Shown here: positions 24,796 through 34,890 of the stretch, in pieces
Position numbering within the stretch: position 1 is the first letter of the stretch
How the letters are laid out: every line of letters starts with the position of its first letter
Source of the DNA: Chitinophagales bacterium
GTDB lineage: Bacteria > Bacteroidota > Bacteroidia > Chitinophagales > JADIYW01
DNA length: 64,000 nt
Direction: 5' to 3'
NCBI GenBank assembly: GCA_023957235.1
Contig: JAMLHI010000007.1
Span: 1 to 64,000, forward strand
Program-made: the position numbers and the translations under genes
Notes under the pieces: model-generated
What the model was told of the DNA's origin: nothing
Database searches by the model: none
What the model saw: the letters and a program-made list of their open reading frames with translations, nothing else

Positions 24796-27648
24796 TTAAG
24801 CCAATTCATGCTTTAGGTATTGCCCTGTAATAGATTTCTTGGATTTTACTATTTCTTCAGGAGTTCCTTCTGCTACAATTTTTCCTCCATTACGTCCTCC
24901 TTCAGGACCAATATCAACGACATAATCTGCTACTTTAATGACATCTAAATTATGTTCAATTATAATGACTGTATTACCTCTGTCCACTAGTTTTTGTAAT
25001 ACATCTAACAATACTCTGATATCTTCAAAATGAAGTCCAGTAGTAGGTTCGTCTAGTATGTAAATTGTATTTCCTGTATCTCTTTTAGATAACTCTTCTG
25101 CAAGTTTCACTCTTTGAGCTTCACCACCTGACAAGGTCGTGGCTGATTGTCCTACTTTGATATATCCCAAACCTACATCCACCAAAGTCTTAAGTTTGCG
25201 GCTAATTTGAGGAATCGCCTCAAAAAAATGTGCAGCTTCTGAAATCGTCATTTCCAAAACCTGATAGATGTTATTGTGTTTATACTTTATCTCTAATGTT
25301 TCACGATTATATCTTTTGCCAAGACATTTTGTACATTCTACATAAACATCTGGTAGGAAGTTCATTTCTATCAGTTTTTTTCCTCCTCCATGACATTCTT
25401 CACATCTTCCTCCTTTGACATTAAATGAAAATCTCCCTTGTTTGTATCCTCTTATTTGAGATTCGGGCAGTTGGGCATATAATGCTCTAATATAATCGAA
25501 CACGCCTGTGTAGGTAGCTGGATTAGATCGTGGTGTCTTGCCGATAGGTGCTTGATCTATCTCTATGACTTTATCAATTGCCTCTAATCCTTCAATAGAA
25601 GTATATGGTAGCGGATTATTAGGTGAATGGTAAATGTGTTGGTTAAGAATAGGGTATAATGTATCAGTAATCAATGTTGATTTTCCACTTCCAGATACAC
25701 CACAAATACATGTCAATGTTCCCAATGGGATTTTTAAATCTACATTTTTAAGATTATTGCCTGTCGCCCCTTTTAAATGGATAAAGTGATTGTTCCCTTT
25801 TCTTCTATTGGAGGGAATCAATATTTTTTCTATATTTTTTAGATAATTGGAAGTAATAGTATTACTGTCTAAAAATGTTTTGGGAGTCCCTTGCCCAACT
25901 ATTTCTCCTCCATACTCGCCAGCTCCTGGACCCAAATCAATAATATAATCTGCAGCTAACATAATATCTTTATCATGCTCGACTACTATTACAGTATTGC
26001 CAATATTTGTCAGATTACGAAGTGATTTGATTAGCCTATTGTTGTCTCGTTGATGTAATCCAATACTAGGCTCATCCAAAATATAAGTGATACCCATTAA
26101 TTGCGAACCGATTTGTGATGCCAATCTAATTCTCTGACTTTCTCCACCCGATAGTGAGCCAGATGCTCGGTTGAGAGCGAGGTATCCTAGACCTACTTCC
26201 AATAAAAATTGAGTTCTCTCTTTAAGCTCTTTCAGAATATCTTTAGCAATAATGGCAGAATTGTTTTTGAAGTAATTATCTAGACTTTCCAACCATTCAA
26301 AAAATATACTTAAATCTTTTTCAGCAACCTCACTGATATTAAGTCCATCAATTTTAAAGAAGAGAGATTCTTTTTTCAATCTATGTCCATGGCATCCTGA
26401 GCAAGGGTAATCGCTGATATAATTGGATGCCCAATTTTTTAAAGCATCAGAACCTTCAATCTGATAATTTCTTTCTATTTGGGGAATTATACCTTCAAAC
26501 CTAACTAAATATTTTTTATTATTTTTTTCTATAATACTTATATTGTTTTCACTATTTACTCCATACATCAAATTATCTATACTTTGTTGAGATAATTGAT
26601 TAAGTGGCGTGTTCAAATGATCTCCATTTCTTTCAATTATATTTTTTACTGTTTGATAAGTATGATTGCTTTTATAAGGTCCCAATGCTACAATACCTCC
26701 TTGCTCGATGGATAGATTGTCATTGGGGATTATCTTATTGAAGTCTGCCTTTTTCTCTACCCCTAAACCTTTACATGTAGGGCAATATCCATATGGAGAA
26801 TTAAATGAAAATGTATTAGGAGAGGGTTCTTCATAGGATATTCCTGTAGTTGGGCAGATGAGTGTTTTACTGAAAGTCTTTACTTGAAGGGTGTTATAAT
26901 CTTGAATAAATATTAAATCATTACCCATCTGCAAAGCAATCTTTACAGAAGCTCTTATTCTTTGAATATCTTTCTCTTGTACCTTTAGCCTATCTACAAC
27001 TAATTCTATATCATGTATCTTGTATCTATCTAGTTGTAGTTTGGGTGTGATTTCTATGATTTCTCCATCAACTCTTACTTTGAGATAACCTTTTTTTATC
27101 AGGTCTTGAAACAGCTCTCTATAATGTCCTTTTCTACCTCTGACAAGAGGAGCAAGAATTACGATTGATTTTTCTTGGTATTGTTCTAAAATATAATTGA
27201 TAATCTGTTCTTCAGAATATCTTGCCATCCTTTCTCCAGTATTATACGAATAAGCTTCTCCGAGTCTGGCATATAAAAGTCTCAAGAAATCATATAATTC
27301 GGTTGTGGTCCCGACTGTTGATCGTGGATTACGATTGGTGGTTTTTTGTTCAATTGAAATCACTGGACTTAGTCCTGAAATATATTCTACATCTGGCCTT
27401 TCAATATTCCCTATATATTGCCTCGCATAATTGGAAAAGCTTTCCATATATCTTCTCTGCCCTTCAGCGAATATAGTGTCAAAAGCCAGTGAAGATTTAC
27501 CGCTACCGCTCAGACCTGTTATAACAGTCATTTTGTTGCGGGGAATTTTGAGAGATATATTTTTTAGGTTGTGTACTCTAGCTCCAAAAACTTCTAAATA
27601 TTCTACTTCATCTTCTACTAATGCAGGCAATTCGTACTCTGAACTCAT
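24796..27648 (-). CDS. uvrA: excinuclease ABC subunit A
   Basis: A 950-residue UvrA with two ABC ATPase modules. Module one: GLSGSGKSSL, the zinc finger C-P-T-C-K-G-L-G paired with C-P-T-T-G, SGGESQRIRLASQIG signature, ITYILDEPSIGLHQRD. Module two: GVSGSGKSTLITDTL, zinc finger CEECHGGG...CTKCLG, TTLSGGEAQRVKLAEEL, and IYILDEPTTGLH. It recognises bulky DNA lesions and loads UvrB in nucleotide excision repair. The length fits the family. The rest of the uvr genes are not in the window. The start is the ATG at 27646-27648. Confidence 0.97.
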   Translation of the reverse strand: MSSEYELPALVEDEVEYLEVFGARVHNLKNISLKIPRNKMTVITGLSGSGKSSLAFDTIFAEGQRRYMESFSNYARQYIGNIERPDVEYISGLSPVISIEQKTTNRNPRSTVGTTTELYDFLRLLYARLGEAYSYNTGERMARYSEEQIINYILEQYQEKSIVILAPLVRGRKGHYRELFQDLIKKGYLKVRVDGEIIEITPKLQLDRYKIHDIELVVDRLKVQEKDIQRIRASVKIALQMGNDLIFIQDYNTLQVKTFSKTLICPTTGISYEEPSPNTFSFNSPYGYCPTCKGLGVEKKADFNKIIPNDNLSIEQGGIVALGPYKSNHTYQTVKNIIERNGDHLNTPLNQLSQQSIDNLMYGVNSENNISIIEKNNKKYLVRFEGIIPQIERNYQIEGSDALKNWASNYISDYPCSGCHGHRLKKESLFFKIDGLNISEVAEKDLSIFFEWLESLDNYFKNNSAIIAKDILKELKERTQFLLEVGLGYLALNRASGSLSGGESQRIRLASQIGSQLMGITYILDEPSIGLHQRDNNRLIKSLRNLTNIGNTVIVVEHDKDIMLAADYIIDLGPGAGEYGGEIVGQGTPKTFLDSNTITSNYLKNIEKILIPSNRRKGNNHFIHLKGATGNNLKNVDLKIPLGTLTCICGVSGSGKSTLITDTLYPILNQHIYHSPNNPLPYTSIEGLEAIDKVIEIDQAPIGKTPRSNPATYTGVFDYIRALYAQLPESQIRGYKQGRFSFNVKGGRCEECHGGGKKLIEMNFLPDVYVECTKCLGKRYNRETLEIKYKHNNIYQVLEMTISEAAHFFEAIPQISRKLKTLVDVGLGYIKVGQSATTLSGGEAQRVKLAEELSKRDTGNTIYILDEPTTGLHFEDIRVLLDVLQKLVDRGNTVIIIEHNLDVIKVADYVVDIGPEGGRNGGKIVAEGTPEEIVKSKKSITGQYLKHELA

Positions 27649-27678
27649 GAAATAATAAGGTTTTTATAGCGGTATTGT

Positions 27679-27996
27679 TTACTTACTAGATAATAATTGA
27701 GAAATTGAATAGTCCTGAATTTTCTTTTTCAAATCTTTTATCATTTTGTCAGCAGCTTCCTGCATAGGTGTATGAATGCTCATTTTGGTTTCATCAATTT
27801 TCATATTTATTTTCATTTCCAATTCATTTTTAAATTGATGAAATTGATGCATAACATCCATAGTGATTCTTTTTCCCTCGTCATGAGCATATTGGGGATT
27901 TTGAATCAAGTCTTCCATGAGTTCTTTAAATTTGTCCTTACTAAGTTTTAAAGTGCCTACTATTGTATATAAAATTTGTTGTTGCAAGGAATCCAT
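27679..27996 (-). CDS. hypothetical helical protein (phasin-like)
   Basis: This 105-residue, charged, almost entirely helical protein lacks cysteines and any enzymatic motif. Heptad-like spacing through about residues 15-95 (FKELMEDLIQNP, FHQFKNELEMKINMKID, ADKMIKDLKKKIQDY) suggests a coiled coil. It has the general look of phasin or PHA-granule accessory proteins, but I cannot confirm that. A TAACTTTG box lies 33-40 bases upstream on the reverse strand (28029-28036). uvrA starts 30 bases downstream, so it may be its upstream operon partner. Confidence 0.6.
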   Translation of the reverse strand: MDSLQQQILYTIVGTLKLSKDKFKELMEDLIQNPQYAHDEGKRITMDVMHQFHQFKNELEMKINMKIDETKMSIHTPMQEAADKMIKDLKKKIQDYSISQLLSSK

Positions 27997-28107
27997 TTTA
28001 CTATTTTATAGTTTGAATATGAAAGTATCAAAGTTAAGATTAAAATCTTACTATCACTTTATTTGTCAATTCAATTTTTAGTAAGAAATTTTGATTAACT
28101 TAAAGGT

Positions 28108-29019
28108 ATGGACGCTAATAATGGTATTTATATTTTAGATCTCAACTTTTTAAATGAGCCTTTTGCAATTGCTTCTTTTCTAATTGAATCAGAGGATGGA
28201 TTGATTTTAATTGAATCTGGGCCTGAAAGTACATTTTCTCATTTACAACAAGCAATTGAATATCAGGGCTTTGACTGGAGAGATGTAAAGCATGTCTTAC
28301 TGACACATATACATTTTGATCATGCAGGTGCAGCGTGGAAGTTTGCTTTAAATGGAGCCAAAATATATGTTCATCCAATAGGATTGCCGCATTTGAATCA
28401 ACCTGAAAGGTTATGGAATTCAGCAAAAATGATATATAAAGAAAACATGGACACATTGTGGGGGCGAATGGAAGCAATCGAGGCAGAATATTTAATTCCA
28501 GCTGATGATGGAGATGTAATAAAAATTGGCGGTTTGGAATTTAAAGTACTTTATACTCCAGGTCATGCTGTCCACCACAATGCTTATGAGTTGAATGGAG
28601 CAGTGTTTACTGGGGACGTTGCAGGTGTAAAAATTAATAATGGACCTGTAGTCCCGCCATGCCCTCCTCCAGATATTCATATTGAAGGGTGGAAGAAGTC
28701 AATTCAAAAGATAAGAGATGTTCAGCCTAGATTATTGTATTTAACTCATTTTGGTATCATTGATGAGCCAGATAAGCATTTTGATGAGTTAGAAAAGATA
28801 TTAGATGACTGGGCATCTTGGATAAAGCCGTTTTTTGATGCAGGGATATCTGCTGAGGAGATTCTTCCTCAATTTATAGCTTATTCACAAAGCCAATTAT
28901 TGGATGGTGGGGTATCAAAAAAAGATCTTCAACACTATGAATATGCCAATCCTAGTTTCATGTCTGTATATGGACTTCTGAGATACTGGAAGTTAAAAAC
29001 TGAAGGGAGATTTGGATAG
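28108..29019 (+). CDS. MBL-fold metallo-hydrolase
   Basis: A 303-residue metallo-beta-lactamase-fold protein. The metal-binding motif is LTHIHFDHAG (H67, H69, D71, H72), with the third ligand His in YTPGHAVHH (about 155), Asp in FTGDVAG and the last His in LTHFGIID. That set binds two metal ions. The family contains glyoxalase II, lactonases and many hydrolases, and this one is not further assignable. The convergent Crp/Fnr gene begins eight bases after its stop. Confidence 0.87.
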   Translation: MDANNGIYILDLNFLNEPFAIASFLIESEDGLILIESGPESTFSHLQQAIEYQGFDWRDVKHVLLTHIHFDHAGAAWKFALNGAKIYVHPIGLPHLNQPERLWNSAKMIYKENMDTLWGRMEAIEAEYLIPADDGDVIKIGGLEFKVLYTPGHAVHHNAYELNGAVFTGDVAGVKINNGPVVPPCPPPDIHIEGWKKSIQKIRDVQPRLLYLTHFGIIDEPDKHFDELEKILDDWASWIKPFFDAGISAEEILPQFIAYSQSQLLDGGVSKKDLQHYEYANPSFMSVYGLLRYWKLKTEGRFG

Positions 29020-29026
29020 ATTAAAT

Positions 29027-29659
29027 TTATTGCGATTGTAATAGTATAATTTTATTTCGCCCCAACTCTACTTCACCTTCTTCTTCTAATTGTTTGAGAA
29101 GCCGTGAAACTACTACTCTTGCTGTCCCCAATTCATTAGCCAACTGTTCATGTGTAATGGAGATAGTTTTTGATTGTGTAAGTTCAGATTTTTTGTGTAG
29201 CAAGGTTAAAAGTCTTTGATCTACCTTTTTAAAAGCGATTGCGTTAATAATTTCTAACAAATCTTCAAATCGCTGATGGTAAGATTTGAAAATATACTCT
29301 AGCCATTGAGGATATTCTTTTAAAAACTGAATTGCTTTTTCAGCCGGCAAAAACAATATTTCTGCATCTTCTTCTACTTCTGCTTTAACTTTACTAGCAT
29401 CATTATGTAAGGCATCAGAAAGTGAAATAATACAACTTTCACCTGGTTTCAAATAATATAATAATATTTCTCTTCCGTCATCTTCTGTTCTAAAAATTCT
29501 AATTGCACCCTTAACGACTATTGGTATTGAACGTGAATAAGAACTTTCGTTAAAGATGATACTGCCAGCTTTAAATTCCTTTTTTATGCTGAACTGGCTC
29601 AGTTTGTCTAATAGGGCAGGAGATGATTTTAATTCAGATACTAAATTTAGTGCTTCCAT
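29027..29659 (-). CDS. Crp/Fnr family transcriptional regulator
   Basis: A 210-residue regulator with an N-terminal cyclic-nucleotide-binding beta-roll (about 20-125: KAGSIIFNESSYSR, VVKGAIRIFRTEDDGREILLYYLKPGESC), a linking helix, and a C-terminal winged HTH (about 160-205: ITHEQLANELGTARVVVSRLLKQLEEEG). There are no cysteine clusters as in Fnr, so a small ligand rather than an Fe-S sensor is likely. Bacteroidota Crp/Fnr proteins next to MBL hydrolases are frequent. Targets unknown. Confidence 0.9.
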   Translation of the reverse strand: MEALNLVSELKSSPALLDKLSQFSIKKEFKAGSIIFNESSYSRSIPIVVKGAIRIFRTEDDGREILLYYLKPGESCIISLSDALHNDASKVKAEVEEDAEILFLPAEKAIQFLKEYPQWLEYIFKSYHQRFEDLLEIINAIAFKKVDQRLLTLLHKKSELTQSKTISITHEQLANELGTARVVVSRLLKQLEEEGEVELGRNKIILLQSQ

Positions 29660-29766
29660 ATTGAGATTCGTTCGACAATATACAATAGATAGATAATAAA
29701 AAAAATGATTCTATTATATAAAAGAAAGGTAAATATTGAATAGTAGATATATCGAATTGAGGATAT

Positions 29767-29797
29767 AAAAAAATAGCGAATTAAAATAATTCGCTAT
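29767..29797 (-). terminator. rho-independent terminator of the miaB-secG operon
   Basis: ATAGCGAATTA at 29773-29783 pairs perfectly with TAATTCGCTAT at 29787-29797 around a three-base loop. Reading the reverse strand, the stem is followed by a run of T (29767-29772 region). It lies 30 bases beyond the secG stop. Confidence 0.85.
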
Positions 29798-29826
29798 CTA
29801 TATTTAAAGTTAGAATACTTTGATAA

Positions 29827-30189
29827 TTATTCAACTGGAGTCGCTGGAGTCGCTGGTTCAGCACTTGGCAGTGTCATTGTAGGCGCACTGTTTTGTTGAG
29901 GGGCAACCGGTTGAGTATTTGTTTTGCTAGATTCAATTTTTGATTTTGTAGAAACTGTTGTTTTTGGTAAAAAGAAAGTAGAACTGACAGATAAAACAAG
30001 AAGGATAATTGCAGCTCCCCAAGTTAATCTTTCCAAAGTGTCTCCAGCTCTTTGTACTCCAATAATATTTGAAGTTGCGCTACCAAAAGCAGAACCCAAA
30101 GCACCACCACCTTTAGGATTTTGAACTAATACAATAGCTAAAATGAATAAGCTAACGATAATTAAAAGGATAGTAAGTATGATATACAT
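29827..30189 (-). CDS. secG: preprotein translocase subunit SecG
   Basis: This 120-residue protein has two membrane helices (about 3-22 and 52-75) separated by the conserved cytoplasmic loop VLVQNPKGGGALGSAFGSA. That pattern is diagnostic of SecG, the accessory subunit of the SecYEG channel. The tail after residue 80 is low-complexity, rich in S/T/Q/P (QPVAPQQN, PATPATP), as is typical in Bacteroidota. It is the last gene of the miaB operon, four bases after the preceding gene, and is followed by a terminator. Confidence 0.93.
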   Translation of the reverse strand: MYIILTILLIIVSLFILAIVLVQNPKGGGALGSAFGSATSNIIGVQRAGDTLERLTWGAAIILLVLSVSSTFFLPKTTVSTKSKIESSKTNTQPVAPQQNSAPTMTLPSAEPATPATPVE

Positions 30190-30192
30190 GTT

Positions 30193-31527
30193 TTATTGTT
30201 TTAAGCGATTTATTTGACGTGCAAAGAAACTACTTTTTTCTGGATATTTATCTATTAATTGCTGATAAATCATTATAGCAAGTTGAATTTTTCCTTGTCG
30301 TTCATATAATTTGGCCAAAGTTTCAGTTGCCATGTCTCTTTTAAAAGAAATACTGTCATCAGCAAGTTGTTTTACATTACTAGAGTCAGAAGGAATCTGA
30401 GTTTGTTTTTCTTGGTCTAATTGAGAAAATGAAGTATTGATTTTTGACGAATTTGAAGTGTCAGTTTCTGGAAATATCTCAGGACTAGGCAAATCAAAGA
30501 TAGGAGAGTCAGCACTTTTGTTTTTTTGCATTTCTAAAATTTGCAACCACTCGTCAAAAGAACGATTTGATGATGAAGAATCTTTAATTGACTCTGTATT
30601 TAAATTTTTAGTTTCTGTTGTGGAACTTAGATTGTTTTCTTCTTTTTTAATTTTGTCAGATAAAGCAATGTCAATATTTTGAACTTGATTGGGTTGATTA
30701 ATAATGGTCTCATCTTTCGGGAAAAAATCTTCAATCCAAGGCATCAACCATTGAATATCTGTACTACTTAAACAATTGTCAATAATAGCATTTTCTGATA
30801 TTTCGGGTATATGATGACCTGGCTTTTCTAAAATCCATTCCTCTAGACTGATGGCTTCTGGTTGTGGGGGAGTGGATATATGAAGACTATTTAAAAAATC
30901 AATATCATCTTGTTCTGAAATTTTTTCTTCTTGAATATCACTATCTGCAATTCCCAAATTTTGTTCTTCAATATGAGGAAGCACTATTGTAGGCTCAATA
31001 GTCACTTGCTCTATAACTTCTTCTATCTCTGAAGTATTTTCAGTAGGTGTTTGGATGTCTATTTCATGAATAATAGGCTCATTAGAATCATCATGTATAG
31101 AAGTCAATTCGATAGAATCTGATTGATTTTCTTCTATTTCTTTAACAATTGTTCCAGATTGTATAATTTCTTGAAGCTCCTTTTCTTCATTTTCGCTAAG
31201 AGATTCATTATGAATTTTGATTTTGCCTTCATCAAGATGACTATTATCTATCAGAATTTCTTTTTCTTTAGCTGGTTTTTCGGTGAGTGACTTATATTTT
31301 CTCAGTAAATGCTTAAGATGTTTCCTGTCTTGAACAAAAAATGCCGCTTGTTCAATGTATATGCTTGTTTCAGGATGATCTTCAAGCATATATTTTGCTG
31401 CAAGTAATACTCTGAATATCGGAACATAAGGATATTGATTCACCCAATCATGAAATACCTCTACTTCCGTTTCCATAATTTGATTCGGTTGTTGTAGAAA
31501 GATATGATATTGGGGTGTTTTTGACAT
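30193..31527 (-). CDS. hypothetical acidic protein with C-terminal TPR-like helix pair
   Basis: This 444-residue protein starts at ATG 31525-31527 (an in-frame TTG three codons earlier overlaps the lptE stop). The N-terminal 80 residues are helical, with QYPYVPIFRVLLAAKYMLE. Residues about 90-370 are low-complexity and acidic, rich in E, S, I, D, and appear unstructured. The last 60 residues look like one TPR-type hairpin (TETLAKLYERQGKIQLAIMIYQQLIDKYP). The same organisation is seen next to lptE and secG in other Bacteroidota from memory. Function is unknown; a link to the secretion or envelope machinery is inferred from context. Confidence 0.72.
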   Translation of the reverse strand: MSKTPQYHIFLQQPNQIMETEVEVFHDWVNQYPYVPIFRVLLAAKYMLEDHPETSIYIEQAAFFVQDRKHLKHLLRKYKSLTEKPAKEKEILIDNSHLDEGKIKIHNESLSENEEKELQEIIQSGTIVKEIEENQSDSIELTSIHDDSNEPIIHEIDIQTPTENTSEIEEVIEQVTIEPTIVLPHIEEQNLGIADSDIQEEKISEQDDIDFLNSLHISTPPQPEAISLEEWILEKPGHHIPEISENAIIDNCLSSTDIQWLMPWIEDFFPKDETIINQPNQVQNIDIALSDKIKKEENNLSSTTETKNLNTESIKDSSSSNRSFDEWLQILEMQKNKSADSPIFDLPSPEIFPETDTSNSSKINTSFSQLDQEKQTQIPSDSSNVKQLADDSISFKRDMATETLAKLYERQGKIQLAIMIYQQLIDKYPEKSSFFARQINRLKQ

Positions 31528-31529
31528 TC

Positions 31530-32048
31530 TTACCAATTGATAAATGCTTTATTAAAAATTGTTTGAACCAATTTGTCTAAAATTAAAGGTGCGATATTAT
31601 TATCTACATCATTTGAAGATAAATTGGCATTATAAACTTCCAACTCTCTAAAGGTAGTACTAAAGTTTTTATTGGGTTCAATTTTATTTTTGAAATCTAT
31701 TTTTACTGAAATAGTTAATCTATTTTGAGCGACTGTTTCAGTATTTGTGATGGCTACTGGATCAATAAAATAATCGACAATTACGCCATTGATTTCAATA
31801 TCTCCGCCTTCTTGTATCATTCTTAGATTCGTTTCTTTTAAAAATTTATCTTGTAATTTTTCTACAAATAAAGGAGCTATACTTGGAATTTGTATGGCTG
31901 CCATATTAGAGATATTGTGAATAGATACTGATTTTATATTTGGATTAACACTAGCATCTGTAAATTTATATATTTTACATCCACAAAAAAAATGGATACT
32001 CAAGATAATACTGAAATATAAAGGAAGCTTTTTAGGCATTAATTTCAT
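31530..32048 (-). CDS. lptE: LptE-like LPS assembly lipoprotein
   Basis: A 172-residue lipoprotein: hydrophobic N-terminus then CGC at about residues 23-25 (FFCGCKIY), giving a lipid-modified Cys. The mature part has the two-layer sheet/helix pattern of the LptE family (IPSIAPLFVEKLQDKFLKETNLRMI, GDIEINGVIVDYFIDPVA, NRLTISVKIDF). LptE plugs the LptD channel that inserts lipopolysaccharide into the outer membrane. Sequence divergence in Bacteroidota is large, so the assignment leans on context. Its start overlaps the sigma-54 activator gene by 17 bases. Confidence 0.82.
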   Translation of the reverse strand: MKLMPKKLPLYFSIILSIHFFCGCKIYKFTDASVNPNIKSVSIHNISNMAAIQIPSIAPLFVEKLQDKFLKETNLRMIQEGGDIEINGVIVDYFIDPVAITNTETVAQNRLTISVKIDFKNKIEPNKNFSTTFRELEVYNANLSSNDVDNNIAPLILDKLVQTIFNKAFINW

Positions 32049-33288
32049 AATCTTTTATTTTTCTATATAATGTACGTTCAGAAATTCCTAAATCAAAAGC
32101 AGCATCCTTTCTTTTCCCTTTATGCTTTTTGAGTGCTTTGTCAATTAAATCTTTTTCCATGTCAGAGATAGATAATGTTTGGTCAACACTTTGTTCTTCA
32201 TAAGTAGAATTATCATCTACGATATAGGGGTAATTATTATCCTTATTGATGGTTTGAGTAGGTTCAGATGTGGGGTTAGGATATAGAATGCCAACTGGAA
32301 CGGAAGGAGTGGTAGGTACTTCAAATTTAGGATGTGAAATATTCTCGTCCACATTGAATGTTCCTCCTGCATTGCTAGCACTCCAGACAAATCTTTTCAG
32401 GTCGTTTAAATCATTTTTGATATCAAAAATCATTTTATACAATATCTCTCTGTCACTCATGAGCGTTTCATCTTCTTTGGCAATGATCGGCAACTGATTG
32501 CTTGAGCCTCCTTGAGGTAGAAATCCTGCTAATTCGTTGATGTCAACTAGTTTCTGTTTAGCTAAAACGGATGCTTGTTCTGCAATATTTTTTAATTGTC
32601 GCACATTGCCCGGCCAATTGTATTGAACTAGCAGATGTCTAGCATCATCTGTTAATTGAATGGGAGAGGTGTTGTACTTGTCCGAAAAATCTACACAAAA
32701 TTTTCTGAATAAAATTGGAATATCTTCTTTGCGCTCTCTCAATGGTGGCACTAGAATAGGAACTGTATTTAATCGATAATATAAATCTTCTCTAAATTTA
32801 CCTTGTTGAACTAATTTTTGGAGGTTAACATTAGTTGCTGCTAATATTCTGACATCGGTTTTTTGTACAATAGAAGATCCTACTTTAATAAATTCTCCAG
32901 ATTCTAGAAGTCTTAATAATCTAGCTTGGGTTCCTATTGGCAATTCTCCAATTTCATCTAAAAATATGGTGCCTCTATTGACACTTTCAAAATATCCTTT
33001 TCGCTTTTCATGGGCTCCAGTAAACGAACCTTTTTCATGTCCAAATAGTTCAGAATCAATAGTTCCTTCTGGAATGGCTCCGCAGTTGACAGCAATAAAA
33101 TCTTCATGTTTTCTAATACTGAGCAAATGAATAATCTGAGAAAAAATTTCTTTTCCTACTCCACTTTCACCCGTGATAAGAACACTTAAATCAGTATTTG
33201 CAACGCGTATTGCGACTTCCAATGCGTGATTGAGTTTAGCAGAATTGCCTATTATTTGAAATCGTTGTTTGACAGCTTGCAAGTCCAT
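32032..33288 (-). CDS. sigma-54-dependent transcriptional activator without receiver domain
   Basis: This 418-residue protein begins directly with the AAA+ domain: GESGVGKE Walker A at 40-47, the sigma-54 contact loop GSFTGA at 87-92 (canonical form GAFTGA), FLDEIGELP Walker B, and an arginine-finger region (REDLYYRLNTV). A linker of about 100 residues follows (265-370), and the last 45 residues are a Fis-type HTH (KGKRKDAAFDLGISERTLYRKI). No receiver or sensor domain precedes the AAA+ domain, so activity is probably controlled in trans or constitutive. It lies eight bases after miaB. Confidence 0.9.
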   Translation of the reverse strand: MDLQAVKQRFQIIGNSAKLNHALEVAIRVANTDLSVLITGESGVGKEIFSQIIHLLSIRKHEDFIAVNCGAIPEGTIDSELFGHEKGSFTGAHEKRKGYFESVNRGTIFLDEIGELPIGTQARLLRLLESGEFIKVGSSIVQKTDVRILAATNVNLQKLVQQGKFREDLYYRLNTVPILVPPLRERKEDIPILFRKFCVDFSDKYNTSPIQLTDDARHLLVQYNWPGNVRQLKNIAEQASVLAKQKLVDINELAGFLPQGGSSNQLPIIAKEDETLMSDREILYKMIFDIKNDLNDLKRFVWSASNAGGTFNVDENISHPKFEVPTTPSVPVGILYPNPTSEPTQTINKDNNYPYIVDDNSTYEEQSVDQTLSISDMEKDLIDKALKKHKGKRKDAAFDLGISERTLYRKIKDYEINA

Positions 33289-33295
33289 AATGATT

Positions 33296-34735
33296 CTAAA
33301 GTTGATTTATTTTTTCAATGACTTTCCCTATTAAAGTTGCAGCAGTCACTTGCTCGACAAGCACCTTGACATAATCTCCAGGTTTGTAGTTCTCCATTGG
33401 AAATACTATCATCTTGTTTTGATCATTTCTGCCACAGTATTCTGCTTCATTTCTTTTAGAGCGTTTCTCAACAAGTACTATATGTTCTTTGCCAATATCA
33501 CTTTGATTGTTTTCCAAAGAATGTTGACTTTGTAAATTGATAATCTCTTGTAATCGAGCTTTTTTTACTTCCAATGGTACATCATCTGTATATTTTCTTG
33601 CTGCTAATGTTCCAGGGCGTTCTGAGTAGTAAAACATATATGACATGTCAAATTTAACTTTGTCCATTAATGACAAAGTCTCATTGTGTTCTTCATCGGT
33701 TTCTCCGCAAAATCCTGCAATCATATCAGACGAGATACCACAATCTGGCAATATCCTTTTAATTGCTTCAACTCTATCTAAATACCATTCCCTATCATAA
33801 GTTCTATTCATTCTATTTAAAACTGATGAGCTTCCTGATTGTACAGGCAAATGTATATAATTGCAGATATTATTATATTTTGCCATAGTGTATAGTACTT
33901 CATCAGTGATGTCTTTAGGATGAGAGGTTGAAAATCTTATTCTAAGCATAGGGTTCAAAAGTGCTACTTTCTCAAGAAGTTGTGCAAAATTAACTTCTTC
34001 ACCAGTTGCATCATCTTTCCATTTGTATGAGTCAACATTTTGTCCAAGTAGTGTTACTTCTTTATAGTTTTTATCTAAAAGTAGCTTTGCTTCTTCGAGA
34101 ATAGATAAGGGGTTTCTACTTCTTTCCCTTCCTCTAGTAAATGGGACTACACAAAACGAACACATATTGTCACACCCTCTCATGATAGAGATAAAAGCAC
34201 TTATGCCATTTTTATCTAACCTAACAGGTTGAATGTCTGCATAAGTTTCTTCTCTTGAAAGAATTACATTGATTGCTTTTTGACCTGTTTCAGCTTCATT
34301 AATTAAGCGGGGTAGTGTTCTGTATGCATCAGGACCTACAATAATATCTACTACTTTTTCATCTTCAAGAAGGGTCTTTTTTAGACGCTCTGCCATACAT
34401 CCTAACAGACCAACCAATATATCTGGTTTGATGGATTTGATTTTGTTAAAGTCTGAAAGTCTTTTTCTAATGGTCTGTTCTGCTTTATCTCTTACTGCAC
34501 ATGTATTAAGAAAGATTAAATCTGCTTCACTAAAATCATTAGTTAATCGATAACCATTGTCAAAAAGGATAGCAGCGACTATTTCGCTGTCATTAAAGTT
34601 CATTTGACATCCATAGCTCTCAATATAAAAAGATTTTGCTCCTGGTGCTTGAATTGGTTGGATATCAATTTCTAATACTTCGCCTTGTCTCTCTTCTTCA
34701 ATAGGCGTATTGCGTTTTATTAATACTTCACTCAT
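33296..34735 (-). CDS. miaB: tRNA-2-methylthio-N6-isopentenyladenosine synthase
   Basis: A 479-residue radical-SAM methylthiotransferase. The N-terminal UPF0004 domain has three cluster cysteines (C43 in YGCQMN, C79 in [10 protein letters not shown]113 in GLLGCMAER). The radical-SAM cluster is C188-x3-C192-x2-C195 ([17 protein letters not shown]). A C-terminal TRAM domain (about 415-475) completes the protein. It attaches the 2-methylthio group to i6A37 in tRNAs. It is the first gene of a five-gene reverse operon with a promoter-like element upstream. Confidence 0.96.
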   Translation of the reverse strand: MSEVLIKRNTPIEEERQGEVLEIDIQPIQAPGAKSFYIESYGCQMNFNDSEIVAAILFDNGYRLTNDFSEADLIFLNTCAVRDKAEQTIRKRLSDFNKIKSIKPDILVGLLGCMAERLKKTLLEDEKVVDIIVGPDAYRTLPRLINEAETGQKAINVILSREETYADIQPVRLDKNGISAFISIMRGCDNMCSFCVVPFTRGRERSRNPLSILEEAKLLLDKNYKEVTLLGQNVDSYKWKDDATGEEVNFAQLLEKVALLNPMLRIRFSTSHPKDITDEVLYTMAKYNNICNYIHLPVQSGSSSVLNRMNRTYDREWYLDRVEAIKRILPDCGISSDMIAGFCGETDEEHNETLSLMDKVKFDMSYMFYYSERPGTLAARKYTDDVPLEVKKARLQEIINLQSQHSLENNQSDIGKEHIVLVEKRSKRNEAEYCGRNDQNKMIVFPMENYKPGDYVKVLVEQVTAATLIGKVIEKINQL

Positions 34736-34767
34736 GTCTGAGAATTCTTAATTTTTTTCTGAACCTG

Positions 34768-34799
34768 TAAAGATAAGTGGAATTGTGAAATTATGACAA
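34768..34799 (-). promoter_or_regulatory. putative promoter of the miaB operon
   Basis: On the reverse strand TTG (34797-34799), a 21-base gap and TATCTTTA (34768-34775) match the TTG/TAnnTTTG pattern except for the last base. It lies 33-64 bases before the miaB start. Confidence 0.4.
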
Positions 34800-34890
34800 T
34801 TTGTCAGAAGCATTTTATTCTACTTTAACTAAAATTCTCAAAAATCTAACACATCTAATTCTAAATTTTAGATAGTTTGTCTAGAAATAA

